In this document: piece after piece, positions 1 through 7,061 of the stretch | How the letters are laid out: each line of letters begins with the position of its first letter | How positions within the stretch are numbered: the stretch's first letter is position 1 | Assembly: GCF_905371695.1 (NCBI RefSeq) | Contig: NZ_CAJPMA010000079.1 | Location: 1 to 7,921, forward strand | Direction: 5' to 3' | Length of the DNA: 7,921 bases | DNA from: an uncultured Campylobacter sp. | GTDB taxonomy: Bacteria > Campylobacterota > Campylobacteria > Campylobacterales > Campylobacteraceae | Translations under genes and position numbers: made by a program | The notes under the pieces: generated by a model | Databases searched by the model: none | Told to the model about the DNA's origin: nothing | Seen by the model: only the letters and a program-made list of their open reading frames with translations

Positions 1-1
1 C

Positions 2-1099
2 GCGCGAAACGACGTCGTCAAAATTTTGAAAAAATTAGGCTTTGAAGTGGGGGTAAACGTCGAGCAAGAGAGCATAAACGTTAAAGTGCCGTTATTTCGC
101 CACGACATAGTAAATTCTCACGACGTGTGCGAGGAGATCGTACGGATCGTAGGCATAGATAATATCCTCTCAAAGCCGCTAGTTTTCGCCGAGCAAAACC
201 GCCTGACGCCTACTTTTATCAACTATAAAAATTCGCTAAATTTGCGCCGCCGCGCTGCTGATTGCGGATTTTTCGAAAGCGTGCATTACGTATTCGATAA
301 CGCCGAGGAGCTTAAAAATTTAGGCTTCGCGCCGTGTTCCGCCGTCATAGCAAACCCGATTACAGGCGAGCTAAACGCGCTTCGTCCGACGCTTATAAAC
401 CACTTATTAAATTCTTGCGAGCGCAATGTTAAAAATTCTAAAAAATCAGTCCGACTTTTCGAGCTCGGCGAGGTGTTTAGCGCAAGCGGCGAGCAGGGCA
501 CGAACGTGGGGTTTGCGGTGAGCGGACTAATAAAAGAGCCTACGCTGATTAACGGCGCCAAGGGCGAAGAGGCGGGATTTTACGCGTTTGCGGCGGCGGT
601 GCAAAACGTAATCGGGAAATTCGAGCTAAAACCTAGCGACGAAATCTTGTATCTTAGCCCCTACGAGCAAGCTAAAATTTTACGAAACGGCGTATGCGCG
701 GGCTACATAGGACGCGTTAGCGCGGACGTAGAGGCTGCCAGAGACCTGCCTAAAACTTATCTTTGCGAGCTAAATTTTAACGCGCTAAAATTTGAAAGCA
801 TTCAAGCGCGCGCGTATTCTAAATTTCCTAGCGTTTCGCGAGATCTTAGTTTAGTCGTGCCAGACGGGTTTGAGTTCGCTAAAATTTACGAGTGCGTCCG
901 CGCTTTAAATTTAGCCCAACTTCGCGAGTTTTTGCCGGTTGATATTTACTGTGGCGCGGGACTTGAAAACGCTTCTAGCGTAACGCTTAAATTTACCTTC
1001 CAAGATATGGAAAAAACGCTAGAAGATAGCGAAGTTATAGCGCTAACGGATAAAATTTTAAGCGCGCTAAAACAAAATTTAGGCATCGGCATTAGATGA
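2..1099 (+). CDS. pheT: Phenylalanyl-tRNA synthetase beta subunit, C-terminal part (5' end outside window)
   Basis: PheT is the beta chain of the alpha2-beta2 enzyme that charges tRNA-Phe in the cytoplasm. The frame is open from base 2, so the gene starts upstream of the window; the TTG at 26 is only an internal Leu codon. About 365 residues are visible. Residues 1-60 are the end of the B5 domain, with 'VPLFRHDI' and 'DVCEEIVRIVGIDNI' matching the family pattern R-x-DI...D-x-x-EEI-x-R-x-x-G. Residues of about 70-265 are the catalytic-like core, including 'VRLFELGEVF'. Residues of about 272-365 are the FDX-ACB anticodon-binding domain, with 'YSKFPSVSRDLSLVV' and 'LKFTFQDMEKTLEDSEV'. The C-terminus looks complete. 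The stop TGA at 1097-1099 overlaps the aroA ATG, so the two are probably translationally coupled. pheS is expected just upstream by Campylobacter synteny (inference). Confidence 0.96.
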   Translation, partial: ARNDVVKILKKLGFEVGVNVEQESINVKVPLFRHDIVNSHDVCEEIVRIVGIDNILSKPLVFAEQNRLTPTFINYKNSLNLRRRAADCGFFESVHYVFDNAEELKNLGFAPCSAVIANPITGELNALRPTLINHLLNSCERNVKNSKKSVRLFELGEVFSASGEQGTNVGFAVSGLIKEPTLINGAKGEEAGFYAFAAAVQNVIGKFELKPSDEILYLSPYEQAKILRNGVCAGYIGRVSADVEAARDLPKTYLCELNFNALKFESIQARAYSKFPSVSRDLSLVVPDGFEFAKIYECVRALNLAQLREFLPVDIYCGAGLENASSVTLKFTFQDMEKTLEDSEVIALTDKILSALKQNLGIGIR

Positions 1100-2373
1100 A
1101 AGTAAAACCGTTAAAAGCGCCGATAAACGCGAATTTGCGGCATCTAGCCTCCGATAAATCTATCTCGCATCGCTGTGCGATATTTTCGCTTTTAAGCAAC
1201 CGCCCTAGCCGCGTGCGAAATTATTTGGACGCGCACGATACGCTAAATTCGCTTGAAATCGTAAAAACGCTGGGCGCTAGCGTAGAGCGACGCGCAGACG
1301 GCGAGATTATCATTGCCCCGCCGATAAAAATCGCCGAACCCGCGCGCGTGCTTGAATGCGGAAACTCTGGCACCGCGATGAGGATTTTTATGGGGCTTTT
1401 AGCCGCGCAAGAGGGATTTTTCGTTCTTAGCGGAGACGAGTATCTAAATCGCCGCCCGATGGCGCGCGTCGCAAAGCCGCTAATCGCGGTAGGCGCTAAA
1501 ATAGACGGCGCGAAAGACGGAGATAACGCTCCGCTTTGCATTAGAGGGCATAAACTGGAATTTTTTAAATTTCATAGCTCCGTAGCTTCCGCGCAGATAA
1601 AGTCGGCGCTTTTGCTAGCCGCGCTTTACTCGAACGGCTGCGAATTTAGCGAGGACGAGCTAAGCCGCGATCACACCGAAAGGATGCTAAAAGGAATGGG
1701 CGCGGATATTAAAACTAGCGGGCTAAATATCAAAGTAGCCCCGATGAGCGCGCCACTAGCGCCGCTTGACATCGACGTGCCCAACGATCCTAGCTCGGCG
1801 TTTTTCTTTGCCGTCGCCGCGTGTATAACGCCAGGCTCTTGCGTTACGCTAAAAAACGTTTTGCTAAACAAAACCCGCATAGAGGCCTTTAAAATTTTAC
1901 AAAAAATGGGGGCGGATATAAAATTTAACGTAATTAGCGAAAAATACGAAACTGTCGGCGATATCGAGGTGAAATACTCCCCGCTAAAAGCCGTAGACGT
2001 TAGCGAAAATATCTCGTGGCTAATCGACGAAGCACCCGCGCTAGCCGTCGCGTTTGCTTGCGCGAAAGGCGTTAGCACGCTAAGAAACGCCGCTGAGCTT
2101 CGCGTAAAAGAGTGCGATAGAATCGCCGTAACCGTAGAAGCTCTTAAAAAATGCGGCATTGAAGCGGCGGAATTTGAGGATGGATTTAGCGTAACTGGCG
2201 GTCAAGCGCAAAGCGCGGTAATCGACAGTCTAGGCGATCACCGCATCGCGATGAGTTTTGCTATTTTGGGACTCAGCTGCGGTATGCAAATACAAAATAG
2301 CGAATTTATCGCGACGTCGTTTCCGAATTTTAGCGCGATTTTAAGACAGGTAGGAGCGGACGTTGAAGATTGA
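1096..2373 (+). CDS. aroA: 3-phosphoshikimate 1-carboxyvinyltransferase (EPSP synthase)
   Basis: AroA transfers the enolpyruvyl group of PEP to shikimate-3-phosphate, the sixth step of the shikimate pathway to chorismate. The 425-residue length is normal and both halves of the two-lobed fold are present. Visible motifs: 'DKSISHR' at 20-26 (Lys21, Ser22, Arg26); 'GNSGTAMR' at 89-96, keeping the Gly equivalent to E. coli Gly96; 'RRPM' at 119-122; 'SAQIKSA' at 165-171; 'PNDPSSAF' at 229-236; 'IDEAP' at 310-314 with the catalytic Asp311; 'RVKECDRI' at 336-343; 'DHRIAMS' at 381-387; and 'IATSFPNF' near the end. The S-A-Q and A-T-S-F-P patterns resemble class II (CP4-like) enzymes more than the E. 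coli class, but the PEP-site Gly92 is the ordinary residue. Cys340 stands where Ser or Thr is usual. The start is fixed by the ATGA overlap with pheT, and the end overlaps ispH by 11 bases. Confidence 0.97.
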   Translation: MKVKPLKAPINANLRHLASDKSISHRCAIFSLLSNRPSRVRNYLDAHDTLNSLEIVKTLGASVERRADGEIIIAPPIKIAEPARVLECGNSGTAMRIFMGLLAAQEGFFVLSGDEYLNRRPMARVAKPLIAVGAKIDGAKDGDNAPLCIRGHKLEFFKFHSSVASAQIKSALLLAALYSNGCEFSEDELSRDHTERMLKGMGADIKTSGLNIKVAPMSAPLAPLDIDVPNDPSSAFFFAVAACITPGSCVTLKNVLLNKTRIEAFKILQKMGADIKFNVISEKYETVGDIEVKYSPLKAVDVSENISWLIDEAPALAVAFACAKGVSTLRNAAELRVKECDRIAVTVEALKKCGIEAAEFEDGFSVTGGQAQSAVIDSLGDHRIAMSFAILGLSCGMQIQNSEFIATSFPNFSAILRQVGADVED

Positions 2374-3187
2374 GCTAGCTAGCAGTTACGGATTTTGCTT
2401 CGGCGTCAAGCGCGCGATAAAAATCGCCGAAAACGCGGGCGATGCGGCTACTATCGGACCGCTAATCCACAATAACGAAGAGATAAACCGTCTAGCTAAA
2501 AATTTTAACGTAAAAACGCTTGAAGGTATAAGCGGGTTAACGGACGAAAAAAAGGCGATCATCCGTACGCACGGCATAACCAAAGGCGATCTGGCCGAGC
2601 TAAAAAAAAGCGATATTAACGTCATCGACGCGACCTGCCCGTTCGTAACCAAGCCGCAGCAAATTTGCGAAAAAATGAGCAACGAAGGCTACGACGTCGT
2701 GATATTCGGCGACGAAAATCACCCCGAAGTAAAAGGCGTAAAATCCTACGCCAGCGGAGCGGTCTACGTCGTATTAGACGAAAGCGAGCTAGCGGGAGCG
2801 AAACTTAAAACCCGCGTAGCCGTCGTGAGCCAAACGACGCGCAAGGTCGAAAAATTTATGCAAATCGTAAATTATCTAATGCTTCGCGTAAAAGAAGTGC
2901 GAGTGTTTAATACGATTTGCAACGCGACTTTCGAAAATCAAGAGGCCGTAGGCGAGCTAGCCAGACGCGCCGACGTGATGATAATCATCGGCGGGAAAAA
3001 TAGCTCTAACACCAAGCAGCTTTATTTAATCTCCAAAAATTTCTGCGCCGACAGCTACCTGATAGAAAGCGAAAACGAGCTTGAAAAATCGTGGTTTAAG
3101 GGTAAAAATTTATGCGGCGTAAGCGCCGGAGCCAGCACGCCCGATTGGATCATTCAAAAAGTAGTAGACGAGATTGAGAAATTTTAG
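2363..3187 (+). CDS. ispH: 4-hydroxy-3-methylbut-2-enyl diphosphate reductase
   Basis: IspH (LytB) is the iron-sulfur enzyme that reduces HMBPP to IPP and DMAPP, the last step of the MEP isoprenoid pathway. The protein has 274 residues, shorter than E. coli IspH (316) but close to other Campylobacter forms. All three cluster cysteines are visible: Cys12 in 'YGFCFGVKRA', Cys92 in 'DATCPFV' and Cys186 in 'NTICNAT'. Active-site residues are also present: His36 ('IGPLIHN'), His70 ('RTHG', where many species have RAHG), His120 and the proton-donor Glu122 ('ENHPEVKG'), 'SQTT' at 156-159, 'NSSNTKQL' at 213-220 and the closing 'SAGASTPDW'. The start is a TTG at 2363, supported by AGGAG at 2352-2356 six bases upstream, inside the aroA end. 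No ATG lies at a plausible position, and Cys12 fits the family's N-terminal spacing. It is probably expressed with pheT-aroA. Confidence 0.97.
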   Translation: MKIELASSYGFCFGVKRAIKIAENAGDAATIGPLIHNNEEINRLAKNFNVKTLEGISGLTDEKKAIIRTHGITKGDLAELKKSDINVIDATCPFVTKPQQICEKMSNEGYDVVIFGDENHPEVKGVKSYASGAVYVVLDESELAGAKLKTRVAVVSQTTRKVEKFMQIVNYLMLRVKEVRVFNTICNATFENQEAVGELARRADVMIIIGGKNSSNTKQLYLISKNFCADSYLIESENELEKSWFKGKNLCGVSAGASTPDWIIQKVVDEIEKF

Positions 3188-3209
3188 AAAATTTAGCGCT
3201 GAAATTTTT
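3188..3209 (+). terminator. Weak AT-rich hairpin after ispH, possible terminator
   Basis: Immediately after the ispH stop, AAAATTTA (3188-3195) can pair with TAAATTTT (3200-3208, with G3201 bulged) around a GCGC loop, and a T-run ends at 3209. The stem is almost all A-T, and AAATTT words are common throughout this genome, so stability is doubtful. Position at the end of the pheT-aroA-ispH unit and before a new promoter is the main support. Confidence 0.3.
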
Positions 3210-3261
3210 ACTCGAACTTCTTAAAATTTTAAAATTAAACCGCAAATAAGCCAACTTTAAA

Positions 3262-3267
3262 TATAAT
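3262..3267 (+). promoter_or_regulatory. rpsA promoter -10 box (TATAAT)
   Basis: A perfect TATAAT lies 47 bases before the rpsA ATG in the only sizeable plus-strand gap between genes. It is preceded by TTTAA at 3256-3260 and an A/T-rich tract (about 3222-3237). There is no TTGACA-like -35 at the expected distance, which is usual for Campylobacter sigma-70 promoters, where periodic T-rich sequence replaces the -35 box. The predicted start site is near 3274, giving a leader of about 40 bases that contains the hairpin at 3277-3290. It likely drives rpsA and the genes behind it. Confidence 0.75.
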
Positions 3268-3276
3268 CAAACGCTT

Positions 3277-3290
3277 TGCCCTTTTGGGCA
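3277..3290 (+). promoter_or_regulatory. Hairpin in the rpsA 5' leader
   Basis: TGCCC (3277-3281) and GGGCA (3286-3290) form a perfect 5-bp stem with a TTTT loop, between the predicted transcription start and the ribosome-binding site. What follows is A-rich (TTAGAAAATATAAAAGG), not a T-run, so it does not look like a terminator. Ribosomal protein S1 represses its own synthesis through structured leader RNA in E. coli; a similar role here is only inference, and the stem could instead simply protect the transcript 5' end. Confidence 0.45.
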
Positions 3291-3303
3291 TTAGAAAATA
3301 TAA

Positions 3304-3308
3304 AAGGA
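3304..3308 (+). promoter_or_regulatory. rpsA ribosome-binding site (decides the start)
   Basis: AAGGA lies six bases before ATG 3315. It settles the start: the frame is open further upstream to a TTG at 3276, but that codon has no such site and lies inside the leader hairpin region. Known S1 proteins also begin shortly before the acidic segment that follows this ATG. Confidence 0.8.
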
Positions 3309-3314
3309 CCAGAG

Positions 3315-4976
3315 ATGGCTGTGAACAAAAAAGTTCAACTAAAAGCAAAGGACGACCACTTCGAAGAAGAAGACTTTGCTGCGATGTTAGAAGAGTCTTT
3401 TAAAAAGACCGAGGAAGATAGCGAAGGCGTAATCGTCGGAATAAACGGCGACGTAGCGACGGTAAACGTCGGTATTAGAGGCGACAAGGAGCTCGCTATT
3501 AGCGAGATAACGGATGCTAACGGTAACTTGCTTTATAAAGTGGGTGACAAAATCAAGGTCGTAATCACGGGTCGCGGTCAGGTATCGCACAAAAAAGCCT
3601 TACGCAAGGAAAAGGTAAAAGCCTATATCGATGCGTATAATCCGGACGAGCAAGGCGAAATAGACGTAAAAATCGTCGGTAAAAATAAAGGCGGCTACGT
3701 AGCGACCGATGAAAACGGCGTAGAATTTTTCCTACCTAAAACTCAAAGCGGCTTTAAAGATGCGAAAGACATCGTCGGAAAGAACTATAAAGTAAGAGTC
3801 ATCAAAGTAGATAAAGACGAACAAAGCATCATCGTCTCTCGTAAGAAAATTTTAGACGAAGACCGCAAAAAACGCAAAGAAGCGCTACTTAACATAGTAG
3901 ATAATCAAGACGTAATAGAAGGTACGGTCAAAAAAATCACGACTTACGGAATGTTCGTAGACGTGGGCGGCGTAGACGGATTGGTGCATTACAGCGAGAT
4001 AAGCTACAAAGGTCCTGTAAATCCGGGTTCGATCTACAAAGAGGGCGACAGGGTGCCGGTAAAAGTCATTAGCTACGATAACGAAAAGCGCCATTTATCG
4101 CTTTCTATCAAAGCCGCAATGCCAGATCCTTGGGAAGAGATCAAGGACGGACTAGAAGTGGGCGATACCATTAAAGTAACCGTTAGCAATATCGAGCCTT
4201 ACGGCGCGTTCGTAGATCTAGGCAATGATATCGAGGGCTTTTTGCATATCTCTGAAATTTCATGGGATAAAAACATTAAAAACCCGAAAGATCACATTAG
4301 CGAAGGCGAAGAGATCGACGTCGAGGTTATCGAAATCGACGCGAAAGGTCACCGTTTAAGAGTGAGTTTGAAAAATCTACTCGCTAAGCCGTTCGACGAA
4401 TTTAAGGCGAAATTTAAAGAAGGCGACATAGTAAAAGGTACGGTTACTACGCTAACTAATTTCGGCGCTTTTATTAAAATAGGCTGCGTAGAAGGACTAC
4501 TACATAACGAAGACGCTTCTTGGGATAGAAACGACAAGTGTAAAGAGATGTTTAAAGTAGGCGACGAACTTGAAGTAAAAATCATCAAAATCGACGGCGC
4601 GGAACAAAAAATTTCTCTTAGTCTAAAAGACCTAAAACAAAGTCCGGTTCAAAAATTTGCGGGAAAATTTAACGTAGGCGACATAGTAAAAGGCAAAATT
4701 CGCGACGTTAAAGATTTTGGCGTATTCGTCGAGCTTGAAGATAACGTCGATGCGTTAATCCGTAAGGAAGATTTAGGCAGCGTCGACGAGAGCACGCTAA
4801 AAATCGGCGACGAGATAGAAGCGGCGATCGCGTTTATCGACGAGAAGAAAAATCGCATCCGCTTAAGCGTCCGCCGTTTGGCTAAGCAAAAAGAGCGCGA
4901 AACGCTAAACGAAATCAACAGCGGTAGCGACGATAAGATGACGCTAGGCGATATAATCAAGGAACAATTGCAATAA
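3315..4976 (+). CDS. rpsA: 30S ribosomal protein S1
   Basis: S1 is the largest small-subunit protein. It binds mRNA 5' leaders and helps load them on the 30S subunit. From ATG 3315 the product has 553 residues, near the usual 550-560. After an acidic N-terminal helix (about 15-35, probably the ribosome anchor through S2), six S1/OB repeats can be seen: about 36-92, 113-177, 199-266, 283-353, 370-439 and 454-522. Repeats 3-6 carry the clearest consensus, for example 'GTVKKITTYGMFVDVGGVDGL' (203-223), 'VSNIEPYGAFVDLG', 'VTTLTNFGAFIKIG' and 'IRDVKDFGVFVELE', each followed by an LH-or-LI-x-x-x-D/E-x-S/G type turn. Repeats 1 and 2 are more divergent, as in other S1 proteins. The end is charged and likely flexible. 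It has its own promoter, and the next gene follows after only four bases, so rpsA probably heads a transcription unit continuing to serA and efp. Confidence 0.97.
   Translation: MAVNKKVQLKAKDDHFEEEDFAAMLEESFKKTEEDSEGVIVGINGDVATVNVGIRGDKELAISEITDANGNLLYKVGDKIKVVITGRGQVSHKKALRKEKVKAYIDAYNPDEQGEIDVKIVGKNKGGYVATDENGVEFFLPKTQSGFKDAKDIVGKNYKVRVIKVDKDEQSIIVSRKKILDEDRKKRKEALLNIVDNQDVIEGTVKKITTYGMFVDVGGVDGLVHYSEISYKGPVNPGSIYKEGDRVPVKVISYDNEKRHLSLSIKAAMPDPWEEIKDGLEVGDTIKVTVSNIEPYGAFVDLGNDIEGFLHISEISWDKNIKNPKDHISEGEEIDVEVIEIDAKGHRLRVSLKNLLAKPFDEFKAKFKEGDIVKGTVTTLTNFGAFIKIGCVEGLLHNEDASWDRNDKCKEMFKVGDELEVKIIKIDGAEQKISLSLKDLKQSPVQKFAGKFNVGDIVKGKIRDVKDFGVFVELEDNVDALIRKEDLGSVDESTLKIGDEIEAAIAFIDEKKNRIRLSVRRLAKQKERETLNEINSGSDDKMTLGDIIKEQLQ
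4952..4957 (+). promoter_or_regulatory. Possible internal -10 box at the end of rpsA
   Basis: TATAAT occurs inside the decamer ATATAATCAA (4951-4960), identical to the decamer carrying the rpsA -10 box (3261-3270). It lies 23 bases before ATG 4981, so a transcript would begin near 4964-4969 with a very short leader. The bases also encode Asp-Ile-Ile-Lys of S1, so coding constraint alone could explain the match. Speculative. Confidence 0.25.
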
Positions 4977-4980
4977 ATAA

Positions 4981-5466
4981 ATGGGTAGATACGCGCTTTT
5001 GGCGCTGATTGCGTCTTTAACGTTATTGCTCGGGGTATGCGGAATTTTCTTGTATAAATACGCAAACGCGAATTTGGCCCAAACTTCGCTAACGGCGGAC
5101 GTAGAGGAGCGCAACTCTACTCAAAGCGCGAAAAACGCGCGCGGCGGTTGGATAGATAATCTAGCCGCCATCGATAAAAAAGACTATATTTTACCGACCA
5201 ACGAAATTTTCATCGAATACGGTAGACCTAAAAACGAGCCTAAACGCGTAAGCGCTTACGAGCTGGTAATCGACAAAAACGACGTTTATTCGGTGTTTTG
5301 CCTTATGCAGACGCTAAAAGGCGCGGCGGTTGATTTTACGGTCGTAAAAGACGGCGTGAAGAGTCAAATTTTCTTAAATACGCAAGACTCTAAACTGCTT
5401 CAACACATCATAATAAAGTTGCGAGATTATAATATTAATTCAAGCGTAAGAGAGGTAAAACTATGA
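4981..5466 (+). CDS. Uncharacterised single-pass membrane-anchored protein (Cj0892c-like position)
   Basis: I do not recognise the function. The 161-residue product starts with a short positive N-terminus (Gly-Arg) and one hydrophobic segment at about 4-24 ('ALLALIASLTLLLGVCGIFL'), followed by 'YKYAN'. This looks like a signal anchor with the rest in the periplasm. Cys20 has Val before it, so it does not fit a lipobox well. A linker of about 30-60 rich in polar residues precedes a compact alpha/beta-looking domain (about 65-161) with 'EIFIEYGRPKNEPKRVSAYEL' style strands and a helix 'DSKLLQHIIIKLRDYNI'. An in-frame stop at 4978-4980 makes ATG 4981 the first possible start. The nearest AAGGA (4959-4963) is 17 bases away, too far to be typical, so translation may depend on coupling to rpsA. 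Its stop overlaps the serA ATG. The same location between rpsA and serA is occupied by a putative periplasmic protein in C. jejuni (from memory). Confidence 0.85.
   Translation: MGRYALLALIASLTLLLGVCGIFLYKYANANLAQTSLTADVEERNSTQSAKNARGGWIDNLAAIDKKDYILPTNEIFIEYGRPKNEPKRVSAYELVIDKNDVYSVFCLMQTLKGAAVDFTVVKDGVKSQIFLNTQDSKLLQHIIIKLRDYNINSSVREVKL
5428..5433 (+). promoter_or_regulatory. Possible serA promoter -10 box
   Basis: TATAAT lies 29 bases before the serA ATG, in a locally A/T-rich patch (5427-5440) at the end of the preceding gene. A start near 5440 would leave a leader of about 23 bases holding the serA ribosome-binding site. The same bases encode Asp-Tyr-Asn-Ile-Asn, so it may be coincidence. 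Confidence 0.3.
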
Positions 5467-7040
5467 AAACTATCATCGTATGCGACGCTATACATCAAGT
5501 AGGCTTTGAGTTACTTAGTAAAGAGCAGGATATAAAAGTCATCGACGCGACGAAAGAGCCCAAAGACAAGTTGCTTGAAATTTTAGGCGAAGCCGACGTG
5601 GCGATTACTAGAAGTTCGACTGAGGTTAACGAGGCGTTTTTAAACGCCGGCAAAAAGCTAAAAGCCATCGTGCGCGCCGGCGTAGGCGTAGATAACGTCG
5701 ATATCGACGGTTGTTCTCGCAGAGGAATAATCGCTATGAACGTACCTACGGCAAATACGATAGCTGCCGTAGAGCTTACGATGGCGCATATGCTCGCGGC
5801 CGCCAGATCGTTTCCTTACGCGCATAACGATCTTAAAATCGACAGAATTTGGAAACGCGAAAAATGGTACGGCGTCGAGCTGTTTAAGAAAAAATTAGGT
5901 GTCATCGGCTTCGGCAATATCGGTTCTCGCGTCGCGGCTCGCGCAAAGGCGTTCGGTATGGAAATTATCGCTTACGATCCTTATATCGACCCGACGAAAG
6001 TTATCGATATGGGCGGAGTTTATACCAAAAATTTCGACGATATTCTAGCTTGCGACTTTATTACGATCCATACGCCTAAAAATAAAGAAACGGTTAATAT
6101 AATCGGCGAGGCCGAGATCGCCAAGATGAAAGACGGCGTGCGCCTCATAAACTGCGCCCGCGGCGGTCTTTACAACGAAGAGGCTTTATTAAACGGACTA
6201 AAAAGCGGTAAAATCGCGTTTGCCGGCATCGACGTATTCGCCAAAGAGCCGGCTACGGACCATCCGCTACTTGATTTAAATAACGTAAGCGTCACGCCGC
6301 ATCTTGGCGCAAATACGCTCGAATCTCAGCGAAATATCGCGGTCGAGGCGGTTGAGCAAGCTATTAGCGCAGCCCGAGGCATAAGCTATCCAAACGCGTT
6401 AAATTTACCGATCAAAACGGAAGATCTGCCTCCTTTTGTAGAGCCTTACATCGAGCTAACAAGCAAAATGGCGTTTTTAGCCGCGCAACTTAATAAAAAA
6501 GCTATCAAGGCTATTCGAGTAGAAACTCACGGGCAAATTAGCGAATACGCGAATTCTATGCTAACCTTTGCGATCGTAGGCGCTTTAAAAGAGAGCTTGG
6601 GCGAAGCGATAAACTACGTAAACGCTAAATTTTTATGCGACGAAAAGGGAATAATAGCCGAAACGGTCAAAGGCGCGGAGAGTATATTTAAAAATAAAAT
6701 CACCGTGCGAATTACGACCGAGAACGACGTCGTAACCGTCGGCGGAACGGTATTCGGGGAAAATCAGCAGCGTATCGTAACTATAAACGGCTTTAAAACC
6801 GACTTTAAGCCTAAGGGTAAGATGATAGTCTTTAAAAACAACGACGTACCGGGCGTAATTGCACAAATCAGCGCTATTTTGGCCGCCGAAAAGATCAATA
6901 TCGCTGATTTCCGTCTCGGACGCGGAGAAAACGGTATGGCGCTTGCGGTTATATTAGTCGATGAAAATATCAGCAAAGAAACCCTCGCCAAGCTAAATGC
7001 GCTTGAAACTTGCATTTGGGCGCAATATGCGGTAATTTAA
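5463..7040 (+). CDS. serA: D-3-phosphoglycerate dehydrogenase, long form with ASB and ACT domains
   Basis: SerA oxidises 3-phosphoglycerate to 3-phosphohydroxypyruvate with NAD, the committed step of serine synthesis. The 525-residue length fits the long bacterial type known from Mycobacterium and Bacillus. The substrate lobe is about 1-99 plus 283-318. The nucleotide lobe is about 100-282, with 'GFGNIG' at 149-154 and Asp172 ('AYDPY') at the strand end that favours NAD. Catalytic residues are Arg233 ('NCARGG'), Glu262 ('AKEP') and His280 ('TPHLGA'). An ASB (allosteric substrate-binding) domain spans about 319-450, and a C-terminal ACT domain about 453-525 with 'FKNNDVPGVIAQIS', the N-x-x-PG type loop that binds serine in this family. 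Feedback inhibition by serine is therefore likely. The start overlaps the previous stop in ATGA, and AGAGG at 5451-5455 is seven bases upstream. No motif is missing. Confidence 0.97.
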   Translation: MKTIIVCDAIHQVGFELLSKEQDIKVIDATKEPKDKLLEILGEADVAITRSSTEVNEAFLNAGKKLKAIVRAGVGVDNVDIDGCSRRGIIAMNVPTANTIAAVELTMAHMLAAARSFPYAHNDLKIDRIWKREKWYGVELFKKKLGVIGFGNIGSRVAARAKAFGMEIIAYDPYIDPTKVIDMGGVYTKNFDDILACDFITIHTPKNKETVNIIGEAEIAKMKDGVRLINCARGGLYNEEALLNGLKSGKIAFAGIDVFAKEPATDHPLLDLNNVSVTPHLGANTLESQRNIAVEAVEQAISAARGISYPNALNLPIKTEDLPPFVEPYIELTSKMAFLAAQLNKKAIKAIRVETHGQISEYANSMLTFAIVGALKESLGEAINYVNAKFLCDEKGIIAETVKGAESIFKNKITVRITTENDVVTVGGTVFGENQQRIVTINGFKTDFKPKGKMIVFKNNDVPGVIAQISAILAAEKINIADFRLGRGENGMALAVILVDENISKETLAKLNALETCIWAQYAVI

Positions 7041-7050
7041 TTAAATTTCA

Positions 7051-7056
7051 AAGGAG
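7051..7056 (+). promoter_or_regulatory. efp ribosome-binding site
   Basis: AAGGAG, a near-perfect anti-Shine-Dalgarno match, lies five bases before the GTG start. It is the strongest such site in the window, consistent with high expression of an abundant translation factor, and it identifies GTG 7062 as the start. Confidence 0.85.
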
Positions 7057-7061
7057 AAAAA

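Noticed and set aside
26..28. TTG 26 as the start of a short PheT-like gene
   Set aside because: The frame stays open to the window edge and the upstream codons continue the B5 domain; this is a truncated view of pheT, not a separate gene.
1671..2159. Long minus-strand open frame inside aroA, and similar antisense frames in the other genes
   Set aside because: They mirror strong coding genes on the plus strand, have serine/phenylalanine-rich shadow composition, and show no family motifs.
3276..3314. N-terminal extension of S1 from TTG 3276 (13 extra residues)
   Set aside because: The region is the predicted transcript start and leader hairpin, and it has no ribosome-binding site. ATG 3315 has AAGGA at the right distance and gives the usual S1 N-terminus.
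5030..5042. Lipoprotein signal (LLLGVC) in the protein at 4981-5466
   Set aside because: Val directly before the Cys does not fit the usual small residue at that position, and the hydrophobic segment continues past it; a plain membrane anchor is more likely.
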